Positions 46,635 through 60,900 of a DNA stretch of 64,000 nt are shown piece by piece (the first letter of the stretch is position 1; each line of letters begins with the position of its first letter). The translations under genes and the position numbers were made by a program. The notes under the pieces are model-generated. The model was not told where the DNA came from. It did not search any database and saw only the letters and a program-made list of their open reading frames with translations. This DNA is from Seiridium cupressi (lineage: Eukaryota; Ascomycota; Sordariomycetes; Amphisphaeriales; Sporocadaceae): contig JARVKI010000019.1 in NCBI GenBank assembly GCA_036674765.1, positions 434,001 to 498,000 of the forward strand, read 5' to 3'.

Positions 46635-49097
46635 CTACGTTGACACATTTACAGACAATGGCGCAAGACATGGTAACGCATCTCGTGGCGTCTCTGCCAA
46701 CTTCTCCTTCAGACGTAAACTCATGAAAGCCAGCGACGGGCTTGTGTGCGATAACTCCTCGATCGCCGTACTTGCCTTTTCAATGCAAAGGAAAACAACA
46801 TGGCAGGACACCCCATCGTGAGCGCTACAGCAGATGTTCGATATGGTGATAGCTTTCAGAGCCGCGATCGTGTATGCAAAGACCCTGTAAATGATAATAA
46901 TCATGTCAGCAATTGCAGACGAGAGAAATGCGTGGCGATGAAAATCATACCTTGCACCCATCTCCCACATATTTGGTTGGGCGTTGGCACCATCGAGGAA
47001 ACAAATGGCTGTAGGGATGAATCGCGCGTAGGCTTCGAAAAAGTTGCTACAGCCTTGAAGCAGAATAGGGTCCATGTGCATCCGAACACCCCCTTTGGCA
47101 GATATGCGAATGGCTTGGACCGCAGCAGGCCAGTATATGGACGCTCTGCAAGAATGGTATTGGGCGCATAGATACATAGGAAGACTAGCACCGGTGTCCC
47201 GTTTTTCGACTTGGACTGCTGCGGCGTTGAAGTTGTTCGCAAAGATGTCTAATACGTCGTAGTTGGAGCTGCTTGAAAAGGGTGTTTGTATGGCGGGCCC
47301 AGTCTCGAAATGCATTGAAGGCGGCAGAAGGTTATGCCACTCATTGAGCTGAGACTCCATCTCCGCCGCTATAATCGGTGCGAAAACGACACCTTCTACT
47401 GCAAGGTCAGGTGAAATTGCGGTTCCGCAGCGTCGCAGCATCCGGCGAATTGCAATCTCGGCGAGAAAATACTCCTGTGATATCTTGGCAAGATTCTTGA
47501 TCTCGCGGGGAATCTCAACAGAAGGTGATGAGGCGGGGCTTGGCTCTTGACTTCTCAATATCGGGGTAGAGGTTGCTGGAGATGTATGGGTCTCATTCCA
47601 GTCACAGAAACTGCTTGGAAGCCCAACTTCTTCGCTCAGACTCCATATCCCACTCTCAGCCAGGTCTATTTGGATGGCAAGTTCACTTGATAATTGTGTG
47701 AGTATCATAGCACAGATTGGGTTGTGAGATGGACAAGGTACCTTTCGAGGAACAGGATAGCCCAGTATGTCCTCGCAACCTGTTCCAACTCGTGGTTCCA
47801 AGAATTCAAATGCAGACTGCAGAACTGTCAGTGCGTGTTGTGCGACAGGGCGAGCTGAGAGTTGAGGACCTTTTCCACAGGTTCTGGATTTTTATGGAGG
47901 CAGTAGATGCCAGATCATGCGCTTGGAAAGGTCTCATAAGGCAATAGTAATACACGCTTTCGTATGTCAGCAAAGCACGCCATGGGCTGACCCGAAAAGG
48001 GCACAAACCTGAGAATAACGAGACACTGGATGGAAACGACATCCGCTCGCAATATTATGGTGGGTAGCATTGCTATGGCCTGGGAGATGTATCCAGTTGA
48101 GGACCCAGGCGAGCTCCCTGACATTGACTCTGACACGAAAGCCCCAAGACCAGCGACTGTAAGTACCAAGCATGTTTTAGATGATCTCGCATCGCCTTCC
48201 GATAGGACGTCGCGATATTCAGCTACAAAGGAAGGCTTGAGAATAGGAAACCAGGGGTAGATATGTAACATAAAAGCAGTGACAGCACTGTTCTCGGTTA
48301 GTGGGATTTGTGACCCAGGGGACTACCCACCTACTCACTCTTCTATGTTCTCTCTTTGGAGCATGAAGAATCGGGAAGAACTTGCAGCTGAGAGGTCGGA
48401 TTCGTTCTCTCGCTCGATTGCGACTATACTCTTGGCCAGGTTGCCATCCAAGCCGACCAGCGACATGAAGGATCCGGTCTGGAGTGTCATGAAAGGAAAG
48501 CCCTGCAAGTAGGCCGGGAAAGACGTGGTATACATGCCTCCCGTGGCAACTTCCTTCATGACTCCATTCATACTGGTGAAACCGTCGAACGGCCGTGCCG
48601 CCGGCGGTTGTGCACCATTTTGCGAGAGGCGTTGCCCAAGAGCTTCTAGTTCCTTGCGAATGGCCGAAATGTCCTGCTCGACTCTGTGCTGGTCAGTGAC
48701 ATGGGATGAACGACGTAGCTTCAATCAAGAAGCAATGACGGTAGACGAACTTGGAAGGCGCCGGCTCGGGAAGGGCTCTATAGGTGCACTCTAGGTTATG
48801 TTGCTACATGACAGACTTTCTTAGCTACATCCGTCGGACTGTCGATGATGCGGCTCATACCTGACAGTACCAGCAAACCGTGCGGCCATCGCATTTTGTT
48901 CTCCTCGTGCGGCAGACCTCGCAAGCGACAGCGGACCGTCGTTTGGCATACGTGGTGCGTTTCCTGGCGGATGGATTACCGCCCGGCTCATGTCTGCGCT
49001 TGTTGTTGGACGATGAAGCATCGATCTCGGGCCCGTCATCGTCGGCAGACTCTGGGGAAAGCGCGGGCGGGCCCCCCTGGCCGGGTTCCGAAGACAT
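46635..49097 (-). CDS. Zn2Cys6 transcription factor of the accessory cluster
   Basis: N-terminal zinc cluster reads ACEVCRTRRTKCDGRTVCWYCQ, and an intron (donor at about 48863, acceptor before 48803) joins QHNLEC, completing C-x2-C-x6-C-x5-C-x2-C-x6-C. A basic stretch (RKRTTYAKRR) precedes it, fit for nuclear import. A coiled-coil linker (ISAIRKELEALGQRLS) and a long fungal-specific TF region follow to the stop at about 46635. ATG at 49097 (MSSEPGQGG) is chosen, the only ATG in the frame upstream of the cluster. Several introns; those after 48,700 were not all fixed. Lies between the PhyH gene and the DUF1479 gene. Confidence 0.83.
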
Positions 49098-50613
49098 GTT
49101 GTCGAAGCCCGGGGGTAGAGTTCGCCCAGGCGGAGGCACATATGTCTGGACCTGGACAGAAGAGCCGACTTACGCGATGGGGTTCCTGGGCTGTATGAAT
49201 CAGTGACCATCGGAGGGTGCGTGTGCAGTCGACTTGTTCCCGTGCTCCGACATGGTAGTACGCATGCGAGCCTCCTATCTACGGATTGCCGTGGAGTTGT
49301 ATGTACTTATCCGCCTGGTGGGGGCTCTGGTGGATCGGCACATCTCCAAGACTCCAACCCTCCCCTTGCCTCTCTCCACATCTCAGATTCGCATGGAGAG
49401 TGGATACAGATAACCGATTACCGTACGTACAGGTAGTATACTGCAGCCCGCCCGCGGGGGAAGTTGAAGGAAATGCAAGGACCCACATCCTTATCTCCCA
49501 CGATACCACGCCGGCACTAACGCTGTAACTTCTTGCCTTGTTTATTCGCTTAGGGATCAACTACGGTACAGCGTTGACGACAATATAAGTCTGTAAATTG
49601 GGTATGCGTTGTACATGGGGTCGTCGCTCACCTCGTTTCCAAGCCATTTTTCCCTCGTGGAAGCCTGCTCATGAGCTGACTACAGTGGCTATTGGCGGGT
49701 TTTAACGTCAAGTAGATCGTGGTGCCGTATATAAACATCGTCTAAGCACCCTAGGAAGTCTTATCTTTTTTATACCCTGGATCGGCGGCTATCTTGGGAT
49801 CAAGCTATGATCATCGGTTTCGACCTCTTCTCGACTCCAGAAAAGTTGAAGTCCAATAATACATGGTCCTCAGTAATCTTGAAGGTCATTGATGAGGTTG
49901 TGATGTTCGGGGGATCATGTATCTCTCCAACACTCTGCCCGATTGGGTATCTCGTAAACTTCATGGTCTTCCCCCAACCGAGAATCTCAAATTTATTAGC
50001 CAAAACAAGCAAAACCATCCACAAAAGGAAATCAGCGTTCAGTTCTCTATTCAGACAGCCTAGGCGTCTTTCATTGACGCGTCGTCGTTGCTGAATCATG
50101 GAGTGATGCTATCATCGAGTACGGGGGTATAAAAGATTGCCGGGTATGGACCAAGGGCCTGCATGCATTTTCTCCAGATGCTAGGGCTGCCTAGCTGCGC
50201 AGTTGCGCCAATGGTAACCAAATGGGCCAGGTATTCAGACCCTGCATGAACATCTACTAGTAGGTCACCACCCTAGATCATTGCCACATCCCCCGCGGGC
50301 AGCTAAAACAGGGCACACGTGGTCCACGCTGATAATGCTGCGATGCTTCTGCAATATATTTGGGGGCAGATCATACTCCAATGAAGCACATACCCTGAAT
50401 GCTTTGTCAAGGGAATTAAAACTGCCACGAGGCTTGTGAAATTATATAGGCATCCGATTCCTACAGGACTAAAATTCCGTCACTCGCAGTGGGATCAAAA
50501 CCATATGATGCTCGTAGTCCGCAGAAGTGTATTTCTGCAATTCAAATCTTTGCTACAGAGAAAACTGTTTATCGATACGGCTGGATGATATTATTTACAT
50601 AATTCATGTCACT
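49098..50613. other. Intergenic region, no gene seen
   Basis: Promoter of the Zn2Cys6 gene and 3' flank of the DUF1479 gene. The 95-residue frame at 49807-50094 has no domain. Confidence 0.5.
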
Positions 50614-52025
50614 TTACAGCCCGAAGCCCATTGCCCGACGGCCTGCATCGCCAGCAATGACGCTCTCTCCAACGTAGCCCTTCAGTGTTTTCTCGTTGAT
50701 ACCGGCCTTGAAATCTTCCAGTGGCTCTCCAGCCAAGAAGTCCTTCAGCTGCTGCTTCACATATCGCGCGTTGGCCGGAGTTGTCGGGGTTGCCGCAATG
50801 TAGGCTACGGAGGAATCATGTGCGCCTCGATGCTCGAGCTCGACGGCGTGGACCATCTGATAATCACGTTAGACCTGATAGTATGATAAATAGCCAAGAA
50901 CTTACATCGCAATGCCACCAGATTGTGTCTCCAGGGGTCATGGTTGGAATTGTCACCAGACAGTCCTTGAGACGCAAGTGCGGGTGGGACGAATCACTCA
51001 AAAGCTGACTTCCAGATTTAGATGATCCAGGGAACCAGCTCTGTTCGGCGTCGAACTTCCACTTCGCAGCGTCCATAATATCGTTCGGCTGGCTCGGAGG
51101 CGTGAAGAAGGGACGCAGTAGCAGGTACGCAATGGCCAGCTTTGGCGACGGGTACAAAAGAAGGCTCCCTTCGCCCGCACCGGCCCTCGTCAATGCCGTC
51201 CAGCCCTGGAAGGCTCTGAACACCGACGACTGGTGGGTACCCTCGTGAAACAAGGCTTGGTTCGCATCCTTGCGTCGAGTCAAATCATACATCTTGTGCT
51301 TTTGCGGCTCCCCGGAGAAGATGGCATCGTATACGTTAACGTATCCTGTGTCGGCCCACCGGCAGAGGTTGCCGGCGTCGATATGGGGACACAGGCCGTC
51401 GAGCGGCAGGCCAGGCGGTCGGATTCGTACGGCATCAGCGTATACCAAGGGTTCCGGCGAGGTAGACCCGCTGTCATCTTCCCACCAGCTGTTCAACTCT
51501 TTCTGCACTCGCATGTGGTTCGGGTGACTGCGGATGGCCATCTGTGTGGGCGACCAGTACAATCGTAGAATCGCAGGCTTCGCCTCGGGCCAGCCTAGGG
51601 GTTTGATTAATGAATTGAGTAGCCAAGTATCGAACCCTGAGGTACACACCCGTGATTTTGTCGCGGTTGTCAGTCACCAATTTATTCAAATCGTGGAAAT
51701 GTGCGTTTGCTTCCTCCGTGTGAATGACACCACGGATGACGAAACAGCCAACCGTCTGCATCTTGGTTCTAGCTTCTGTGCTGAGGTCGCAAAAATCCTC
51801 GAAAGAAATCTCGGGAATCATTGCGGTTCCTTTTTCGGCGATTTCGTCTGTAGCTGTTGCCAATTCCTTGCACACCTCGAGCCAGCCTTTCCGAATTGCT
51901 ACCTCGCCATACTTCTCTGTTATGGCCTTCTTGTAGCTAAGCAATTCCTCGTGATTCTTAGGAAGTGCTTCAGGCGCTGTAAACTCAGGCCATAGAGGCC
52001 ACTCCTCGAGTCTGCCTGGCGACAT
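50614..52025 (-). CDS. DUF1479 (YbiU-like) putative 2-oxoglutarate/Fe(II) oxygenase
   Basis: Family DUF1479, structurally a cupin-fold dioxygenase with unknown substrate. Three exons (52025-51650, 51594-50906, 50856-50614) give 435 residues, family-typical. The presumed iron ligands are His and Asp in LCPHIDAGNLCRW and the His in DTIWWHCDMVHAVE. Other family features are RLYWSPTQMAIRSHPNH and the C-terminal MGFGL. Upstream TTG reads were ignored because the family start fits MSPGRLEEWPLWPEF. Head to head with the MFS sugar-type transporter. Confidence 0.9.
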
Positions 52026-52842
52026 GGTGATGGGTGTCCAAGAAAGCAATACAAGTGATTACAAAGTCGATGGCGAAGTGTTACAACCGTGAGAGCTACG
52101 CTGTGGACGTTGATATAGGCATCTTTCACATTCACATACTCGATACTGTCATAGATATGGTGTTGATTGATAGTCGTCAAGTGGTGTAACCTACCTTGGC
52201 TCACAACATGTACATGCGCGGAACGTGTTGTTCTGTTCCGCGATACTCGAATCCCACGTGATCGGAACCTTCCATCTATTTCCGCTAGCGGCTCGCATTG
52301 GGTCTAGAAGCTTAACAATACCCAAACAGACTTCCGGCCTATCAAGACCAGGTTCCTCAAGATTAGAAGATCGCCAAATGGCTTCCACTTCCACCGTAGC
52401 TACTAGTGCCGACACCTTATGAATAAGGGCGTCTCCACCCTCTACTCTCTGATTTGGGAGTTGGAAATTGACCACACAGGAGCAGGATGTTTATCATCGT
52501 AGTTGTTCTACATCGCAGCTGAATTATCATCTTCCAGGCTATTGAGCAAACAGAAGAAACAAGTAGTACTCGGCATCGGTTACCTAGATACACGACCGGG
52601 AGGAAGTTGCCGATATTTCGAACTAGATAACGGAACCCACCCGATATAATGTCTATACCACCCTTGATCCAAAGATAAGACCCTTGAGGATCAATAAGAT
52701 TCAAGATAATGCTTGGAGTCCAGCCCTGTATAAGTGTATAAGGTCCAGGGTGGGCTTTGATACCCAGACTTCACTTTCAACTTCTCCCTCCATCAGCCAA
52801 TTCTGCCTTCAAGACGCAAGAAAAGGCACGACAACTTACGTC
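52026..52842. other. Divergent promoter, DUF1479/MFS transporter
   Basis: 817 bp between start codons; no gene is seen. Confidence 0.55.
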
Positions 52843-54616
52843 ATGGCGAGGACTGGAGTGCCCGACCGCGTGACGCGCAATACGCCGTTGCTCAATGGGT
52901 TGCTGGTCTTGGCCTCGACTATCATGGCCAGCGTAAGTGGTTATAATCTTTGGGGGAATGAATTACACAGCTGACATTTGACAAAGACCCTTGGCTATGA
53001 TAGTTCGATGATGTTCGTTTGCCCAACAAGCCCCGTACAGAAACCGTCTAACGCTATCGATCCAGGAACGGGTTGAACATTCTGTCTTCCTACAAAGACT
53101 ACTTTCGCCTCACCACTGCGACTAATGGACTGTTGACCGCCAGTATTTACATTGGCCATATCATAGCCTCTCTCATGGTGGGAGCTTTGTGCGACCGCTG
53201 GGGACGGAAGCCCGTTTTGTACTTCTCCGGCTACATTACCCTTGTCGGAGTTGCCTTGCAGACAGGAGCCGTTCACATTTCCATGTTCTTAATTGGACGG
53301 ATCATTGTTGGATTTGGTACGGGCTTGTCAGGCTCAGCTGGGCCGTCTTATCTGGCCGAAACCACATCCTACAAGTTCCGTCCCTATGCACTTGGATCCT
53401 TCTTTGATTGCTTCTTTGTCGGTAAGTGAGCTATACTCGCAAAGCAGTGGGGATATGTTCTAACAGGAGCCCTGGTGCGCAGGTGGCCTCGTCGCCTCCG
53501 GTGTCATTTATCGCACAGAGAAGATTGACAGCACGTGGTCATGGCGCATCCCGTCACTGATCCAGGCTTTCTGGAGCATCATCAGCATCGCAATCCTCCC
53601 TTTCGTTCCCGAATCTCCACGATGGCTATTCTACCAGGGTCGCTCCCAAGAGGCTTTGACGGCACTTGCTGCATCCCACTCGAATGGCGATGAGACAAAT
53701 CCGGTCACTCTGGCTCAGTTCCAGCAGATTGAGGATACTCTTACATATGAGAAATCTCTCGGGAAAATGCCCAACCTCATCCAGGCTTTCAAAGGAAAGT
53801 CCAACCGAAAGAGGCTGCTTCTCGCATTATCCACCGCTGTGATTGCGCAGTTGTCCGGTAAGTCTTGGCTTCTCGTAGCGGCCAAGTGGCCTTATATAAC
53901 TTGAAGCTAACATGATTGGTTACGCAGCCAATAATGTCATTACTTACTACCTGGGTGACATGCTTGACGCGGCGGGCGTGACGGATGCAACCACGCAACT
54001 GGAAATCAACGTCATTCTCAATGCCTTCTCGCTGGTTGTCTGCATTGTTGGTACCGCCTTGGTAGATAAGATCGGTCGGAGACGTCTCGCCCTCACTGTC
54101 ACCTCTCTCCTCGTTGTCTTCGTCTTCCTGATCGGAGCCCTGACAAAGATATACGGCGCTGGCGGATCGACATCCGGAATATATGCCACCGTGGCCATGA
54201 TCTTCCTCTTTCAAGGATGCTATGCCTTCGGCTGGACCCCTCTCAGTGTCCTATATCCGCCAGAGGTGCTCTCGTACAGCATTCGTGCGAACGGCATGGG
54301 TCTTTACATGTTCGGCCTAAGTGGGACAATTCTTCTCGTTGCAATGGCATTCCCAATTGCACTGGAACGCATCGGATGGAAGTTGTACATGATCAATGGC
54401 GCCTGGGATGTCCTGTGTGTCATATTCATCTACTTCTATTGGGTTGAGACGAAGGGCAAAACTTTGGAAGAGATCGACGAGGCTATCACGGGCGAAAAGC
54501 ATACGGATGTCCCTGATATCGACTTGTTCAGCCGTGGAGAGGTCAGCCTGGAGAAGGGGGTTATCGTGGGGCTGGAAGCGCACTCTGTGCAGCAAGTTGT
54601 AGAGAAAAAGTCTTGA
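52843..54616 (+). CDS. MFS sugar-type transporter
   Basis: Sugar porter family of the MFS, 12 helices, plasma membrane. Five exons; introns after MARTG..TIMAS, after YDSSMM, after FFDCFFVG and after VIAQLSG. About 500 residues. Signatures: GALCDRWGRKP (helix 2-3 loop), GRIIVGFGTG, PESPRWLF, the second loop DKIGRRRLAL, and the C-terminal VETKGKTLEEID. Relatives include lactose, hexose and quinate-type permeases, and the substrate cannot be read from sequence. The first two introns frame a very short exon, common in this family. Confidence 0.92.
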
Positions 54617-55633
54617 GAGATGTCCTAGCTCTGGCTGGTCACCTAGGTTTCCCCGTTTCCTTACGGAACTAGTACATATCCTCTCGGTGTCAAGTCGTCT
54701 CTATACTTAATATACTGCCTTGTTTGGTCACCTTTATCTTTAAGTATCTTAACCTCGATACTTCCCTCAACAGACAGTACGATGTCGGTTCGGTTCATTC
54801 TTTTCGGGCAAAGAAAGGTGTCAAACATATGGAAGGCTTCTCGACCACGAAGCCGTGGGAGTAGAAGAAGTCGCCAATATTACTTGGTGCGAAATCGGCC
54901 GAGGCTTGAAATCGACCAGCTGAGGAAGTCATTTCACAGTAGTAATGTAAAGAGTCGCTGGAAGCTACATCTTTGGGTTTTACGGAGTATTGGTACCACA
55001 CCTGAATTCTAACCCCGCTGTTCAGTACTCTATTGACCTTGGTATATTCATTGGCTGTATGCAACTAATATTAAATTGGTTTACTTTCATTTGGCGAGAT
55101 ATAAAGACCACATATCTATGCCAATTGAATAGCTGCTCGCTCGGCGACACATTTTGCCTCTAAGCTGGAAAGTTTACAGTCGCATGTTGCGCAGGAGGCT
55201 GAGTGCTCAGTATTGAGAGGTCATTATAGCACTTGCAACATGGTCTGCTTCCAATCGAGGCACGCCATCATTAGAACAAAAGATATATCATGTCTATGGT
55301 TGAGATCAAGATGCGAGTCGTGGCTTCATAAGTACGACGAATTTCGCGTTCAGCATTTACCTATATCAGTCAATTCCGCTTTCTACCCCAGAACTGGGTT
55401 GCAATAGCACCTTGTGAAATCTTGGCCTTGGCAGTATTCTTAACGGTGATGTTCATCTTACCAAAGATGTATAAAGGGAAATCAATATAGATGTACTGAG
55501 TGTAACAGGTAGGTGGTCACATCCTCGAAGCCATAGAACTTTGGCACACATAATTACATATTATCAGCAAGAGGCTGCAGTGCAAAATATGCTACACACG
55601 CATAGCTAATATATCTCAGCCCGTGTTTCCCAT
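54617..55633. other. Intergenic, convergent 3' ends
   Basis: 1.0 kb between the MFS transporter and the GST gene; no gene is seen. Confidence 0.55.
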
Positions 55634-56610
55634 TCATGCATCTTTGAGCCACGCTCCACAGGCATCATAAACTGTTCCCACTGCCGGCGCAATCTCTACT
55701 ATGTTTGTGAAGATGCTCTCATTGCATCTTCTGCCATAGTGAACAAAACTCACAATAAAGAAATCCGCATAACTCGCTACAAAAATAGGTATTCTCTTAG
55801 TAATTGTTTCAAACGGACTGCCTGTTCTTTTCCTCCTTGTTTTCTTTTCTTTTGGGTGGATTGGGAACTTACGCGTTTGACCCAAGAGGAAGGGGCCTCC
55901 ATTTTTCTTGAGTTTTGCATCGAGCTCGTTGAGGGGCTCGCGGCAACCGTTCCAAGCAACGTCGCCACCGCCACGTCGTTCAATTTCATCCAAGGGCGCG
56001 CCATCCCTTGCTGATCGCGTTTTGTGATAGTAAGAGGCAGACGTCTCGGTTAAGACGTTTCGTGGTAGATTGCCCATCAAGACAGGGATTAACGGCGTCC
56101 AGACCTTGGGCATAAAGGCCTCAACCTCAGGGAGCAGAGGATCCTCGAGAAGTAGAGATGGAGACGGATACCGCCGTTCCAGCTCTTCTGCAATGGCTCG
56201 TGAATCCATTACGTACTCGGACTTTCCAGATTTGCTGTCCTTGAAGCGAATAATGGGGATCGTGTATGCATGGGCATGAGGGTCGGATGTATCGTTTGGT
56301 GCAAGCCCACTAAGTACCGATTCATTTCTGGTCAGAAAGGGTGATTCGGTTATACGTTATAGCTTCTGTTAATAAGAAAATACTTACTAGCTTTTCGCGA
56401 GCTCTTCGATATCCGGGAACTCAACCCATTCTGCGTTGTAGTCGATTCCTTTATAATGGAGAGCGAGACGTGCTGACGACTGTTAGTGGACGGACGTATG
56501 CCAGATTATACTACAGTTGCAGCAGCACGAAGCGTACTCTTCCAAGTATTCAATGACCAGCTTCTGCAGGGGTCCCGGCTGGGGATGTCAAATACTGTAA
56601 TTTCAGTCAT
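55634..56610 (-). CDS. Glutathione S-transferase-like protein
   Basis: Fungal GST of the LigE/UstS-like group, cytosolic. The model starts MTEITVFDIPSRDPC (ATG 56610); introns join NTWK to TRLALHYKGIDYNAEW, then KSYG to LAPNDTSDPHAHAYTIP. The thioredoxin-fold part ends with VMDSRAIAEELERRYP, where GSTs bind the glutathione gamma-glutamyl group. The helical C-terminal half ends SYADFFIVSF..CGAWLKDA after an intron at about 55878-55778. About 260 residues. Members of this group conjugate glutathione or act in secondary metabolism. Head to head with a 5-oxoprolinase-like gene, which is notable because both relate to glutathione. Confidence 0.85.
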
Positions 56611-57966
56611 GTTCAAGTAAACGGTCGATTATGACAACAGAGATAGGACCAAACAGCCACGGAATGAAGAAGCACGGAATAATTGAGCCTGCTACTCAGA
56701 TTGTTCACCAGTGGTATATTATTCAAGGTGGGCTTGTTATGTCGCCGCACTGCAGGACAGGTCGCATTCCTAGTTTCGGACCTTGACTGTGAAACCAAAA
56801 TCTAGAGCTGAATTGGCATATGCCTCGGAAAGTTGAATCGCGTATATCGGGCTGGCACGCCCGGCGTATCATTGGCCCACCACACACCTTGCCGATCTAT
56901 GGATTAGTATATGTGTGGGGGGCGCATTGAGGTCTAGTTAGACTGCTGCTGCTTAGACAGTCTACTCGGCGTGATAGGATATACCTATATTGCCATGTAA
57001 ATGGCGTAACTGTTGGCATGGCAATGCCTACATGTACCTACATTAGCTCCTGAGACGCCTTTAGCGCATTGAGATACCAACTGCACGTTAAACATGTATG
57101 GTCCGGACCAAGGGACCCCGGGGACCAGGCAGTAGCTTTCACGCGTCTGTATCACTCTGCTGGAACTGTAGCATCGCGTATCACTACAATTGATCCCGCG
57201 AAAGCGCCGGTCGTAACTCCAATACCCTTATCAGAGTACTGCATCATGATAGCGGCTTCGTACTAGGGACGGGCTTGTCGCCTCTAGGATGCGTTCACTT
57301 TACATTGCGGTACCAAGATCAACTTTACCCTACGGAACCTGCAAGCCCTACCCAGTGAACGCATTTCATAATCTTAGTGCTACCACAGTATCTTCCTATG
57401 CCTCTCGTGGGCGCATCCGCGAATCCGGGTGGCCTCTTCCGATAGAGAGAAAAGTCGGCCGAGTTTTGGGTTGTGCCCACCTCTTACACCAATGCCTGCG
57501 ATCAATTGATCGGAGTCGCACCGCCGTGCCTACTGAGTACATCGTTTACGGCCATGTTATTGAAGTATGCAAGTGCAAATGCAAATGCATTCCACAGCTG
57601 CGCAGTTTGGTCAAAGTCGTTGTGGTTCACGTGGTGTACCCCGGCTTTTCGGACTTCTAAGAGTCGTCAGTGACCACGCGTATACTGCTTCGTTGTTCCG
57701 AGAGACCTAGTTACTCAGTTGCACATCCTGGCTGCAGCCTCGAGTGTCGCAATCTCCAATACGTCGGCATGGGCATGAGACTGATGTTAGAAGCATGTAT
57801 TCACGAATTGGTACCTGACTAGTCAGATTTCGAATCAGTACTACTTGGACTGTGAACAGGTTTGTGTAAGTACTTTAGATCGTCAATAACATCAATTGAT
57901 TCTATTCATGTTTCCCATTCTTCCAAATATTAAACTCCATACTTGAGATCACGTGATCCATCCCCA
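56611..57966. other. Intergenic, divergent GST/oxoprolinase-like
   Basis: 1.36 kb between divergent start codons. Frames are short and lack domains. Confidence 0.55.
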
Positions 57967-60900
57967 ATGGCTTCTGAGAGCCGGTATCGTCTAGGCGTTG
58001 ACGTGGGAGGAACTTTCACGGATATTCTACTGTTAGAGGAGCTCAGCGGGCAGACATGGCGAACAAAAGTCCCTTCCACGCCGGAGGACCAGTCAGTCGG
58101 TGTGTGCAACGGTATTGACCAGGTCATGCGTCAGATACCAGACGCATCTAGTGTTCAGCTTCAAGTCATCAACCATGGTACCACCGTTGGAACAAATGCC
58201 ATCCTTGAGCAAAAGGGGGCTCGAGTGGCTTTGATAGTTACCGAGGGTTACAAAGACGTCCTGCAGACTCGGCGGTCCCAGATTCCAGGAGGTATGTAAT
58301 TGGTTCCCCCGCAATGCTTTTCACAAAAACTAAGATGTCGTTTATACAGGACTTGCTGGGTGGATTATGTGGGAAAAGCCAGAACCATTGGCGCCATTGG
58401 AGTTGACAGTGGAGAGCCCTGGTCGCATTTCGACCGAGGGTGTTGAGGTGCGCTCGTTCGACGAGCAACTGTTCATCAAGCGAGTCCAGCCGATTCTTAA
58501 CGACAAGCCAGACGCAATTACTATCAGCTTGCTCAATTCCTTTGCTAACCCCAGCCAGTGAGTCACGTGCGATCCTGTTCGTCACATGAATGAGTAAAGC
58601 TGATGGCCGTGGTAGTGAACAAGCTGCCCTGCGTATTCTTAACGAACTGCTTCCAAATGTTCCTGTATCACTGTCTTCGGACGTTCTTCCGGAACTCATG
58701 GAGTACGAACGCACCGTTACTACAGTGGCGAACTCTTATATCAAGCCACAAGTTGCCTTGTATCTCAGTAACCTGAAGAAGGCACTGGCGAGCAAGACAA
58801 AGCACCTACAAATCCTTCGATCAGACGGAGGTTTATCTTCCGTCTCATTGGCATCCCAATTTCCCGTCACTCTTGCCTTGTCAGGTCCCGCTGGTGGTGT
58901 TGCGGGCGTTTCGTCGGTTGTCTCAGCTCACACCGAGTTCAAGAATCTCATTACCTTGGACATGGGCGGCACAAGCACAGATGGTGAGTCCAAGGCTCTT
59001 GATGTCCCTATAGTTACTAAGTGGATTGCTTAGTTGCCTTGATTGAAAACGGAGCCCCTAGAATTCGCAGAGAAACAGAAGTGGGAGACTTGAAAGTGCG
59101 GTCCCCGTCGGTCGATGTTCGGACAGTAGGTGCAGGCGGCGGGTCTCTGGTCAGTGTACCAGAGATCAGCAAGGCACTGCGAGTCGGACCCGAGTCCGCC
59201 GGCGCCGTTCCGGGACCTGCTTGTTACGACAAAGGCGGTTCTCGAGCCACCGTGACAGATGCAAATGCTGTCTTGGGCTACCTACCCGAGTACTTGCTAG
59301 GGGGCGCCTTCAAGTTGAATTTGGAAGCATCTAAGAAAGCAGTACAAAATATCGCCGACGACCTTGGTGTAGGTCTTTTCGAAGCAGCTGAGGGCATTCT
59401 GAAGATTGCGAACGAGACAATGTGGGTACGGTATTTGTTACATCCGCTGATCGACTCTAACACTGACACAGGTATGGTGCTCTACGACTAGTCTCTGTTG
59501 AGCAGGGCTATGATCCGCGCGATTTCAGTCTTGTGGCCTTTGGTGGTGCTGGGCCATTGCACGGAAACGCAGTCGGGAAGCTTCTTGGTGCATTCCCCGT
59601 CATCGTACCTCCTAGTCCTGGTGTCCTTTGTGCTTGGGGTGATGCAACAACTTTACTCCGACACGAGGTATCAATGACTCTAATTCGAGTCCTTGCCAAC
59701 ACCAAGATCGAGGACGTAGTGACTTCTTACAACACCCTTTTCGTGAAGGCGAGAGATGTCATGTTGGCTGAGCAAGGCGTCCCCGTAGACCAACAGGTGA
59801 GCATCCTTGAAACACTTTCGATGTGGACACTGACTGAAACCCATCTAGGTATATAAATACGAGGCGGATCTGCGATATGTAGGCCAGGCGATTACCATTC
59901 CAGTCAGTTTTGACTTAAAAATGCTGAAGAAAGAGGGGTTAGAATACCTCCGTGAACAATTCGAACTGGCTCATCAGCATCTTTTCACATACCGCTTGCC
60001 TAGCAACGTGGAGATTATCAACCTGCGTATTGTCGCAGAGGAGGAGAAGTCAGAGATGACCGTTCGACGGCTTCAGAAAGCGGCGGCGCCGGAACCCCCG
60101 TCCTCCGCGATTCAATTTAGAGCACCTTTCGTATACGAAGGGAAGGTTCATGAGGAGTCTCCTATCTGGGATCGCTCAGCGCTGTTGTGTGGCCATGCCA
60201 TTGAGGGACCTTGCATCATCAGTGAGATGGACTCGAACACTGTGATCTTCCCTGGCTACCAAGCCAAGGTTGATCATGTTGGCAACTTGCTTATATACCC
60301 CATCGAAGGAGCCGGTGATGGCGCAGCAGACCCAAGTTCCAAGGCAGGTGAACTAGACTCTGTGACAGTCGACATATTTGAGAGCGCGCTCCGAAATGCC
60401 AGGAACGAAATGGATACGCTTGTGACTCGAGTATCTATGTCACCTGCGATCCGAGAACAGCAGGATGAGTTCAATGTCATTGCGGAACCTTCCGGGAAGA
60501 TGATTGCTGGGCAATTTGGCTCTTTTATTGGGGAGTTCTTGACTGCGTGGAAAGGAACTAGTGAGTGCCCTTGGAAAACCATAACTTACATTTACTACCG
60601 GGCATTGGGCTCTTTGGGCTCTACCTGGCATTTGATGTCTGCCATGAACTAGGACAAAAAGGAATTCGCTAACCTCAATGTTACAGTCGAGGAGGGCGAT
60701 GTATTCATTACCAACGACCCGTATGCTGTGAGCGGAGCAATTTCGCATCTCAACGACTGGTTGGTTCTCCTGCCCATTCATTGCGATGGGAAATTAAGTA
60801 AACTCTACACTTCCTTATTCTCGCTTTATAATTGTGGTTAATCAAATCTCGTGGTAGTCGCATGGACTGCCAACTTTGGTCATATGACAGACGGCGGTGG